Shown here piece after piece: positions 1-6,288 of a stretch of 36,063 nucleotides of DNA. The position numbers were made by a program, and so were the translations under genes. Source of the stretch: Tenderia sp965602225 (GTDB lineage Bacteria; Pseudomonadota; Gammaproteobacteria; Tenderiales; Tenderiaceae); NCBI GenBank assembly GCA_965602225.1, contig CBFCYE010000026.1, positions 1 to 36,063 on the forward strand. Reading direction: 5' to 3'. Each line of letters opens with the position of its first letter. Position 1 is the first letter of the stretch. Under the pieces are notes generated by a model that was given only the letters and a program-made list of their open reading frames with translations, searched no databases and was not told where the DNA came from.

Positions 1-133
1 CATCGGACAGATCAGGGATGGCATCCAACGGCGTATTTTTCACCGCCCAGACACCGGCTACCACCAACAACAGGGTGGCGATCATGACCAAGAACTTGTC
101 GCGCAACGAGGCGCTGATAATCCGTTCTATCAT
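1..133 (-). CDS. cusA: CusA/CzcA-type RND efflux pump, N-terminus only
   Basis: This is the first 44 codons of an inner-membrane heavy-metal efflux RND transporter, cut by the window edge. It begins MIERIISASLRDKF and continues with a hydrophobic first membrane helix and then NTPLDAIPDLSD, the start typical of the CusA/CzcA family. Its ATG lies 6 bp after the cusB stop, so it is the third gene of a cusC-cusB-cusA operon. By family knowledge it exports Cu(I)/Ag(I) (or divalent metals in the Czc branch) through the tripartite complex. The Met-rich partners next to it favour copper/silver. Substrate residues cannot be judged because only the N-terminus is present. Confidence 0.9.
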   Translation of the reverse strand, partial: MIERIISASLRDKFLVMIATLLLVVAGVWAVKNTPLDAIPDLSD

Positions 134-139
134 CTGCGC

Positions 140-1534
140 CTACTCCTGCATCTGCATGTCGGACATATCCATGTCGTCCATTTCCATATCAGACATGTCC
201 ATACCTCCCATCGTCGCTCCCGGCATCCTGCCTCCTACGACACTCGCACTTCCATGTGCAGCGTCCATCTCACCCATGGAGTGATCCATAGGCGCTGACT
301 CACCGGCCATCATCTTGGCAGTGGCCTCACGCAACTTGGATTCGGAATCGATCAAGAACTGGCTAGAGGTCACCACCCGTTCACCAACAGCCACACCCTC
401 CAGCACCTGGGTGTAACCCGCCGCACTAATGCCCAGCACCACATCGCGTGGCTCAAACTTGCCATTTCCCTTGGCGACAAACAGCTGCTCGCGACCACCG
501 GAACGGACGATGGCTTCAGCCGGCACTACCAGAGCTTCGGCACGTGGATCGACATGCAGCACCACATTGGCAAACATGCCGGGTTTAAGCAGCAGGTCAG
601 GATTATCAAATGCCAGTCGAACTCGGACCGTGCGGGTCTTTGGATCCAGCACCGGGTGGATAAAACTCACCGCGCCGATAAATTTCTTGCCTGGCGCAGC
701 GCGTACCCGCAACTCAGCCTCATCACCAAGCTTGAGCCAGGGCAGGTCATCTTCATAGACATCAACATAGACCCAGATGCGACTCAGATCGGCGATCATA
801 TAAAGTTCATCTTTAGGCGTGACGTATTGCCCCTCACGGACACCAATATTCATCATCCGGCCCTCAAAGGGTGAGTGAATATGCAGACTGCGCATCGGTT
901 TACGGCTTTTCTCCAGCTCTTTAATCTGATGCGCAGGCACGTCGAGCAATTCCAGTCGTTCACGGGCGCTCTGCAATACCGAGCCAGAGGCCTTATTTTT
1001 AAAACGCTCAGCATTGCTCAGCACCACCGCATATTCCTGCTGCGCCGCCACCAACTCAGGCGAATAGATGCTCAACAGAATAGAATCTTGGCTGACCTGG
1101 GTGCCGGTCTCTTCGATCTGCAAATGCTCAATCCAACCAGAGGTTTTTGGATGCAGCCGTGCCAGACGCTCTTCATTGAAATCCACATGACCCAGGGCAT
1201 TGATCTGCCGTGCTAGGGCACGCTGTTCGACCATGGCCGTGCGCACACCGATGTTTTGCACTACCACCGGATCAATAATAACTGTACCCACTGGCGCGTC
1301 ACCACCACTACCATCTGCGTAAACAGGGATGTAATCCATGCCCATCTCATCCTGTGTAAACACCGGTGATGTGATGGCTGGGTTCATGGGATTGCGCCAG
1401 AAGAGAGCCTCAGGTTTGGCCGATGGCTGATTGGCTGATTGAAGCTGATCGCTACCACTTGGCGCCAACCAATAGCCCGCAGCCGTGCCAATAGCCAATG
1501 CTGCAACAGCGGTGATTAGTACTGATTTATTCAT
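140..1534 (-). CDS. cusB: CusB-type RND periplasmic adaptor with Met-rich tail
   Basis: This is the membrane-fusion (adaptor) subunit of a Cus-type tripartite metal efflux pump, 464 aa. A start at 1534 follows a clear GGAG ribosome site; a longer upstream reading frame would run into cusC. Residues 1-25 form a signal/anchor helix. A heavy-metal-binding-like segment (NPMNP...MGMDYIPVY, about residues 47-72) follows, then the barrel-sandwich, alpha-hairpin and beta-barrel regions of the HlyD family. The last 55 residues are an extension rich in Met, Asp and His (repeats of MDMSD, MEMDD, MQMQE) that suggests extra Cu(I)/Ag(I) binding sites. The heavy-metal-binding motif usually has YxCPMHP; here the Cys is replaced (WRNPMNP). 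The start overlaps the cusC stop by 8 bp, suggesting translational coupling. Confidence 0.93.
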   Translation of the reverse strand: MNKSVLITAVAALAIGTAAGYWLAPSGSDQLQSANQPSAKPEALFWRNPMNPAITSPVFTQDEMGMDYIPVYADGSGGDAPVGTVIIDPVVVQNIGVRTAMVEQRALARQINALGHVDFNEERLARLHPKTSGWIEHLQIEETGTQVSQDSILLSIYSPELVAAQQEYAVVLSNAERFKNKASGSVLQSARERLELLDVPAHQIKELEKSRKPMRSLHIHSPFEGRMMNIGVREGQYVTPKDELYMIADLSRIWVYVDVYEDDLPWLKLGDEAELRVRAAPGKKFIGAVSFIHPVLDPKTRTVRVRLAFDNPDLLLKPGMFANVVLHVDPRAEALVVPAEAIVRSGGREQLFVAKGNGKFEPRDVVLGISAAGYTQVLEGVAVGERVVTSSQFLIDSESKLREATAKMMAGESAPMDHSMGEMDAAHGSASVVGGRMPGATMGGMDMSDMEMDDMDMSDMQMQE

Positions 1535-2807
1535 TGATATTCTCCTTACCCACGGCAGCATCCAGCCCTGCCAGCGCCTGATGCGCAGCGGTAACAACTT
1601 GCCAGTATTGGGTTTGATAATTTTGCAGCGTGGTCTGCGCCTGAATCAGATTGGCGAACACCACTTTGTTGACCTGATAACCTGCCAGCATGACCTCAAC
1701 GGTTTGCTGGGCCTGGGGCAGGATGGCTGTTTCAAAAAGTTTGAACCGGGCTTGGGCACGCTGATAACGGGACAGTGCCAGCGACACATCGGTCATCACC
1801 TTCAACTCTGTTTCGCGCAACTGCTGTTGGGCGGTAATCAACTCAGCCTGACGTTGGTCTTCGGCCCGCGACTGTTTGCGACCGGCGTACAGCGGCAGAC
1901 TCATACTGATTTGAATCGAGGTAAGATCGTCGCGGCCATCACGCATGCCGTAGCTGGCACCAACGGCAAAGTCTGGATATTGCTGTTTCGCGCTCAACTG
2001 ACGCTGACTGCGGGCTGCCTCTACCCGGGCCTGACTGGCCTGCAAAACGGGGCGTTGCGCCAATGCCTCGGCCCGCAATTGCTGCTCTAAAAATGAGCTG
2101 GATGGCAGGTCATAATCAACATCTGCGGGCAAGATCACCGCCGTACTAACCGGCCGATTAAGCAGGCCATTCAAACCAATAACAGATTCACTTCTCAGCT
2201 GTTTAAGCCGCAGCGCCTCATCATCCAGCCTGGCCAGCTCCAGTTGCGCCAACAGCACATCATGCTGCTGGCCCCGACCAACGCTGTAGAGTGTCTGAGC
2301 CGTCTCTATCAGCTGTTGCAACAAACTGCGGTTAGACTCAACCGCCTGCCGGGCATGATCAATATAAAAGAGCTGCCACCATGCCAGCTTCACATCACGT
2401 AGCAACTGCAAACGCAGCTCATCACTACCTTGCAGTACCGCATCGGCACGAAACTGCGCCGCCTCTTCATGCAGCGCCCGCTTGCCAGGAAAGGGCAGGG
2501 CCTGGCTAAAGCCTATTTGTAACTGCGACATGGGATCTTTATCCAGCGACAGACTGCCGCCAGGCAGATTGGCCAGACCGATACTCAGACGCGGGTCGGC
2601 CAGGGCACCGGCCTGGGGCACACCTTGCGCCACCGCCTCGGCGCCAGCCCTTGCCGCCGCCAAGGACGGATTCTGCTCCAAACCCAGCTCAACAGCCTGT
2701 TGCAGCGACAAGACTTCAGCTGCTTGCTGTTGCGCAGCAAAACCTGGCGCAGCCAACAACATCGCAAGCACGGCAGCATAAAGCCGACCGGCAAATAATA
2801 GATTCAT
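1527..2807 (-). CDS. cusC: TolC/CusC-family outer-membrane efflux protein
   Basis: This is the outer-membrane channel of the copper/silver efflux operon, 426 aa. The chosen ATG at 2807 has a GGAG site 7 bp upstream and opens a signal peptide (MNLLFAGRLYAAVLAMLLAA...GFA). The body shows the TolC fold's paired repeats: the LSLQQAVELGLEQNPSL start, long Gln/Ala/Leu-rich helices and the second-half repeat around LRAEALAQRPVLQASQARVEAA. There is no lipobox, so unlike E. coli CusC it seems not to be lipidated. It is the first structural gene of the cusCBA order and overlaps cusB by 8 bp. Specificity for copper is inferred from the neighbours. Confidence 0.92.
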   Translation of the reverse strand: MNLLFAGRLYAAVLAMLLAAPGFAAQQQAAEVLSLQQAVELGLEQNPSLAAARAGAEAVAQGVPQAGALADPRLSIGLANLPGGSLSLDKDPMSQLQIGFSQALPFPGKRALHEEAAQFRADAVLQGSDELRLQLLRDVKLAWWQLFYIDHARQAVESNRSLLQQLIETAQTLYSVGRGQQHDVLLAQLELARLDDEALRLKQLRSESVIGLNGLLNRPVSTAVILPADVDYDLPSSSFLEQQLRAEALAQRPVLQASQARVEAARSQRQLSAKQQYPDFAVGASYGMRDGRDDLTSIQISMSLPLYAGRKQSRAEDQRQAELITAQQQLRETELKVMTDVSLALSRYQRAQARFKLFETAILPQAQQTVEVMLAGYQVNKVVFANLIQAQTTLQNYQTQYWQVVTAAHQALAGLDAAVGKENINE

Positions 2808-2891
2808 GATGATTCTCCAAAGCAAATCAAACGCCCACGCTATGGGCGTATCAACACGGCGCTAATTCAACACTAGGCCGCGGGTGATGCT

Positions 2892-3239
2892 TTAGAGTTG
2901 TCTAGGAGGACGAAAATCGACCGGCAGGTCGATGGAGTAGTGGGAAACAAATATGGCCTGAAGTGACTGTACGGCGTCAGGCTTATCGATTGAAATTTCA
3001 AGACTAATACTCAGAGCTGGACTGCAATAGACACAATTTTTACAAATGCCCTGGCCATCACACTCCTGCTCAGACGCCTCGTCGATGACTTGATTCATTT
3101 GCGGATGATCGTGCTGCATGACCGTTTCGCTATTGGATGCCATCTGGCTCATATCGTGGGCGACAGCAAACTCCAGTGGCGCCAGCAATACCGCCACGGC
3201 CAGGAGAAAACTCATCAATTTTTTAATACCACGACACAT
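2892..3239 (-). CDS. Small secreted Met/His/Cys-rich protein (CopL-like)
   Basis: This is a 115-aa exported protein with a signal peptide (residues 9-27, MSFLLAVAVLLAPLEFAVA). A Met/His-rich stretch follows (HDMSQM, MQHDHPQMNQ), then a cysteine cluster (C..GQGIC..C.YC, about residues 60-72) and a C-terminus ending RPPRQL. Small secreted proteins with these features and a terminal PPR motif often lead copper-resistance operons (CopL or DUF2946-like). I infer periplasmic Cu(I) binding or a role in operon control. It lies 84 bp upstream of cusC on the same strand. No strong ribosome site precedes the ATG, and an internal ATG at codon 9 is an alternative start. Confidence 0.65.
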   Translation of the reverse strand: MCRGIKKLMSFLLAVAVLLAPLEFAVAHDMSQMASNSETVMQHDHPQMNQVIDEASEQECDGQGICKNCVYCSPALSISLEISIDKPDAVQSLQAIFVSHYSIDLPVDFRPPRQL

Positions 3240-3279
3240 GATCTATATTCTATGTATAGCCGATTTGTTTAAGTAAATG

Positions 3280-3295
3280 CCGATCAGACCGATCA
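3280..3295. promoter_or_regulatory. Direct repeat in divergent cus-leader/comFB region
   Basis: Two exact copies of CCGATCA, separated by GA (9-bp period), lie in the 120-bp region between the divergent copper-operon leader gene and comFB. Closely spaced direct repeats in a divergent promoter region can be an operator. No known copper-regulator box (CusR or CueR type) was recognised, so the binding protein is unknown. Confidence 0.25.
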
Positions 3296-3359
3296 ATGTA
3301 TCAGAGTTCAATAAGCCGGCAAAGTTTCGCAACCCAACCAAAAACACTGGAGCAGCATC

Positions 3360-3629
3360 ATGGCCTTTGAGTCAGTGCACAATTACTACGAAAATCTGGT
3401 CTTTATTGAAATCAGACAAACCTTGAAAAAACGCAAACTAAGCAGCGATGATGATGACTACATCGAAGACATCGCCTGTGTCGCCCTCAACCGCCTGCCG
3501 ACCCGCTATGTCCGCCATCATGTAGACCTGGCCTTCTACCTGACGGCCGAAGAACATGAAATGATCAATGACTCGGTCAAGACTGCTGTCGCTGACGCAT
3601 TTACCTTTGTTGACCGTCATCGCCGCTAG
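3360..3629 (+). CDS. ComFB-family protein (possible c-di-GMP receptor)
   Basis: This is an 89-aa protein of the late-competence ComFB family. The family signature is visible: the acidic N-terminal helix (VHNYYENLV), EDIACVALNRLPTRYVRHHVDLAF, then EEHEMINDSVKTAVADA. ComFB-type proteins have been reported as small c-di-GMP receptors in cyanobacteria and other bacteria. That function here is inference, but a diguanylate cyclase lies about 11.5 kb downstream. The stop codon overlaps the cbbR stop in a shared CTAG (3626-3629), with the two genes convergent. The start follows GGAGCAGCATC, a good ribosome site. Confidence 0.85.
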   Translation: MAFESVHNYYENLVFIEIRQTLKKRKLSSDDDDYIEDIACVALNRLPTRYVRHHVDLAFYLTAEEHEMINDSVKTAVADAFTFVDRHRR

Positions 3630-4543
3630 GTGCGTCTCATTGATGAATCAAGGGTAGCCGCCGCATCTTCCAATACAAACTGACGGAACACCTGTGCCAC
3701 TGGTGACAGACGTTTGCTCTTGGGATGCACCACATACCAGTGACGCATGATAGGGAAATCCTGTACATCCAGCACCGCGATACGATTGGTCTCCAGCTCC
3801 AGTTCCAGGGTATGAATTGATACCACCGCCAGGCCCAGGCCGGCTTCGACCGCCTGTTTGATCGCCTCGTTGCTGGTCATCTCCATGCCCGGTTCGAAGG
3901 GGATATCGTGCGACTCAAAAAAACGCTCCATCAGCTGGCGCGTACCCGAACCCCGCTCACGCACCACAAAGGTTCGGTCACGCAGACGCTCGGGATCGAT
4001 ACTCTTTTCCTTGGCCCAGGGATGGCCAGCATGGGCAACCACCACCAAAGGGTTATCCATAAACGGTTCGGCATCCAGATCCATATCCTCAGGTGGCCGC
4101 CCCATAATCACCAAATCCTTTTCGTTATTGGCCAACTGCTGCAACAAGGTTTCACGATTGGTGACATCAAGTTTAATAGTGACTGAAGGATATTTCAGAC
4201 TAAAGGCCGCCAGCAGCTTGGTGCCAAAGGCATTGGCGGTACTGGCCACCGAGATATCCAGACTGCCACGCCGCACCCCCTTGAGCGCCTCAATCACCTC
4301 ACCGGCCTCCTGCAACTGCTGGGCAATGATCTTGCTGTAATAATGCATCTCACTACCAGCCTCGGTGAGGAATATCTTTTTTCCCACCTGCTCAAACAAG
4401 GGCAGCCCCACATGCTCCTCCAACTGCTTAACCTGCATGGACACGGCCGGCTGGGTCAGGTGCAGCTCTTCGGCCGCCCGGGTAAAACCCAAATGCCTGG
4501 CCACGGCCTCAAACACCTGCAGTTGCCTAATCGTGACATTCAT
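3626..4543 (-). CDS. cbbR: CbbR, LysR-type regulator of CO2 fixation genes
   Basis: This is a 305-aa LysR-family transcription factor transcribed away from cbbM. The N-terminal winged helix-turn-helix is plain (RQLQVFEAVARHLGFTRAAE, ELHLTQPAVSMQVKQLEE). The effector domain follows, with the family's LDISVASTANAFGTKLLAAF and the later EAIKQAVEAGLGLAVVS. CbbR activates RuBisCO operons in response to metabolites such as RuBP or NADPH. The ATG at 4543 starts directly at MNVTIRQLQVF, as usual for CbbR; further upstream codons are not needed. The 227-bp divergent region to cbbM contains the proposed operator (4582-4629), so autoregulation is likely. The product is certain as LysR type and likely CbbR from position and sequence. 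Confidence 0.93.
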   Translation of the reverse strand: MNVTIRQLQVFEAVARHLGFTRAAEELHLTQPAVSMQVKQLEEHVGLPLFEQVGKKIFLTEAGSEMHYYSKIIAQQLQEAGEVIEALKGVRRGSLDISVASTANAFGTKLLAAFSLKYPSVTIKLDVTNRETLLQQLANNEKDLVIMGRPPEDMDLDAEPFMDNPLVVVAHAGHPWAKEKSIDPERLRDRTFVVRERGSGTRQLMERFFESHDIPFEPGMEMTSNEAIKQAVEAGLGLAVVSIHTLELELETNRIAVLDVQDFPIMRHWYVVHPKSKRLSPVAQVFRQFVLEDAAATLDSSMRRT

Positions 4544-4581
4544 ACTATATATGTACCTCTTTGAAATTAAGCGCTTCACAC

Positions 4582-4648
4582 ATAAGTAATAACTTATCAC
4601 AACAATCAAAAACGCTGACTATTATTTATGCTAATACCCCTGTAAAGT
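4582..4648 (+). promoter_or_regulatory. cbbM promoter with proposed CbbR operator
   Basis: A perfect 16-bp inverted repeat, ATAAGTAATAACTTAT (4582-4597), is followed after 6 bp by a 26-bp element at 4604-4629. The element starts AATCAAAAA, carries CTGACT and ends TTATTTAT. The same architecture, ungapped, occurs before cbbQ (10469-10516). A weak -10 (TGTAAA, 4641-4646) sits where the cbbQ promoter has a perfect TATAAT. The arrangement fits a LysR regulator with a recognition site upstream and an activation site near -35. Identity of the binder as CbbR is inferred from gene context. Confidence 0.7.
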
Positions 4649-4657
4649 GCGTACCAA

Positions 4658-4750
4658 CTTGGAGACAAGCTCGAAAGAGCAGGCAGTAAAACCAAGAATT
4701 CACCGACCTAACCGTCGGTAATAACGAAAAACAAGATATCTAAATCTTGT
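4658..4750 (+). promoter_or_regulatory. Structured 5' leader of cbbM (four small hairpins)
   Basis: Downstream of the inferred promoter the cbbM leader holds four inverted repeats. They are CTTG-GAGA-CAAG (4658-4669), GCTC-GAAA-GAGC (4669-4680, a GNRA-type tetraloop), ACCGAC/GTCGGT (4702-4719) and ACAAGAT/ATCTTGT (4731-4750). The last ends about 20 bp before the ATG and leaves the AGGAG site unpaired. Such leaders can stabilise highly expressed messages or control translation. The repeats are seen in the sequence; a function is inference. Confidence 0.45.
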
Positions 4751-4770
4751 CACTCAATTAGGAGAAAACA

Positions 4771-6150
4771 ATGGATCAATCGAATCGTTACGCTGATTTA
4801 AGCCTGGATGAAGCCACGCTGATCAAAGAAGGCAACCACATCCTGGTTGCATACACCATGCAGCCTGCTGCTGGTTACGGCTATCTGGAAGTTGCAGCTC
4901 ACATTGCTGCAGAATCTTCTACAGGTACTAACGTTGAAGTTTGCACCACCGATGATTTCACCAAGGGCGTTGACGCCATGGTTTATGAAATCGACGAAGC
5001 CAAAGGCATCATGAAAGTTGCCTACCCAATGGATCTGTTTGACCGCAACGTAATTGACGGTCGCACCATGCTGGTTTCTTTCCTGACTCTGGCCATTGGT
5101 AACAACCAAGGCATGGGTGACGTTGCTAACCTGCAAATGCAAGATTTCCATGTTCCACCACGCATGCTGCAACTGTTTGATGGTCCTTCAAAAGACATCT
5201 CTGACATGTGGCGCATCCTGGGCCGTCCTATCAAAGACGGTGGTTACATCGCTGGTACTATCATCAAGCCTAAACTAGGCCTGCGTCCTGAGCCTTTTGC
5301 TCACGCGGCATACCAGTTCTGGCTCGGTGGTGATTTCATCAAGAATGATGAGCCACAAGGTAACCAGGTTTTCTGTCCAATGAAGAAGGTTATCCCTCTC
5401 GTTGTTGACGCTATGAAGCGTGCACAAGACGAAACTGGCCAGGCTAAATTGTTCTCTGCCAACATCACTGCAGATGATCACTATGAAATGCTGGCTCGTG
5501 CTGACTACATCCTCGAAACTTTTGGCCCAGACGCTGACAAAGTAGCGTTCCTGGTTGATGGTTATGTTGGTGGTCCAGGCATGGTTACTACTGCCCGTCG
5601 TCAATACCCTGATCAATACCTGCACTATCATCGTGCTGGCCATGGTGCGGTTACTTCACCTTCTGCTAAGCGTGGTTACACTGCTTTCGTACTGGCTAAG
5701 ATGTCTCGTCTGCAAGGTGCTTCTGGTATCCACGTGGGTACAATGGGCTTCGGTAAGATGGAAGGCGGCGCTGACGATCGCAACATCGCATACATGATCG
5801 AGCAAGATGTTGCTGAAGGTCCTTACTACACTCAGGATTGGAACGGCATGAAGCCAACAACTCCAATCATCTCTGGTGGCATGAACGCACTGCGTCTGCC
5901 TGGCTTCTTCGAGAATCTGGGTCACGGTAACGTAATCAACACTTCTGGTGGTGGTTCTTACGGTCACATCGATTCTCCAGCAGCTGGTGCAACTTCTTTG
6001 CGTCAAGCATACGATTGCTGGAAGTCTGGTTCAGACCCAATCGAATACGCGAAAGAGCACAAAGAATTTGCTCGCGCATTCGAGTCTTTCCCAGGCGATG
6101 CCGACAAGATCTTCCCAGGCTGGCGTGAAAAATTGGGCGTACATAAGTAA
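4771..6150 (+). CDS. cbbM: Form II RuBisCO large subunit
   Basis: This is ribulose-1,5-bisphosphate carboxylase/oxygenase form II, 459 aa, which fixes CO2 onto RuBP in the Calvin cycle and works without a small subunit. The catalytic sequence GTIIKPKLGL puts Lys166 in place. The Mg-binding GGDFIKNDEPQGNQ carries the carbamylated Lys191 with Asp193 and Glu194, the same numbers as the Rhodospirillum rubrum enzyme. The C-terminal phosphate-binding segments (HRAGHGA, IHVGTMGFGKMEG, SGGMNALRLPG, GGGSYGH) are intact, so it should be active. The ATG follows AGGAGAAAACA. Codons are biased to GGT, GCT and GTT, unlike neighbouring genes, as expected of a very highly expressed gene. A strong terminator follows, so it is probably monocistronic. 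Confidence 0.99.
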   Translation: MDQSNRYADLSLDEATLIKEGNHILVAYTMQPAAGYGYLEVAAHIAAESSTGTNVEVCTTDDFTKGVDAMVYEIDEAKGIMKVAYPMDLFDRNVIDGRTMLVSFLTLAIGNNQGMGDVANLQMQDFHVPPRMLQLFDGPSKDISDMWRILGRPIKDGGYIAGTIIKPKLGLRPEPFAHAAYQFWLGGDFIKNDEPQGNQVFCPMKKVIPLVVDAMKRAQDETGQAKLFSANITADDHYEMLARADYILETFGPDADKVAFLVDGYVGGPGMVTTARRQYPDQYLHYHRAGHGAVTSPSAKRGYTAFVLAKMSRLQGASGIHVGTMGFGKMEGGADDRNIAYMIEQDVAEGPYYTQDWNGMKPTTPIISGGMNALRLPGFFENLGHGNVINTSGGGSYGHIDSPAAGATSLRQAYDCWKSGSDPIEYAKEHKEFARAFESFPGDADKIFPGWREKLGVHK

Positions 6151-6180
6151 GCCGTACGTTTCAATTTGCAGTCTAAAAAG

Positions 6181-6209
6181 GCCTCCACCTTCGGGTGGGG
6201 GCTTTTTTT
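6181..6209 (+). terminator. Rho-independent terminator of cbbM
   Basis: A 9-bp stem GCCTCCACC / GGTGGGGGC (one G-T wobble) with a TTCG tetraloop is followed by seven T. It lies 30 bp after the cbbM stop and separates cbbM from the TPR lipoprotein gene. Confidence 0.92.
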
Positions 6210-6288
6210 ATGCCTTGAAAAAACGCAAATCAACATCAATGTTATGATTATCCGATTCAATTCAACACAGTCTTTAATATATAAAAAA

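Noticed and set aside
1485..2090. Long open frame on the plus strand opposite cusC
   Set aside because: It is an antisense shadow of a well-supported TolC-family gene, with no ribosome site or family motif.
6166..6288. Longer N-terminus for the PrsT-type protein
   Set aside because: It would start before the cbbM terminator hairpin and hide the lipoprotein signal; the later ATG gives a proper LTSC lipobox.
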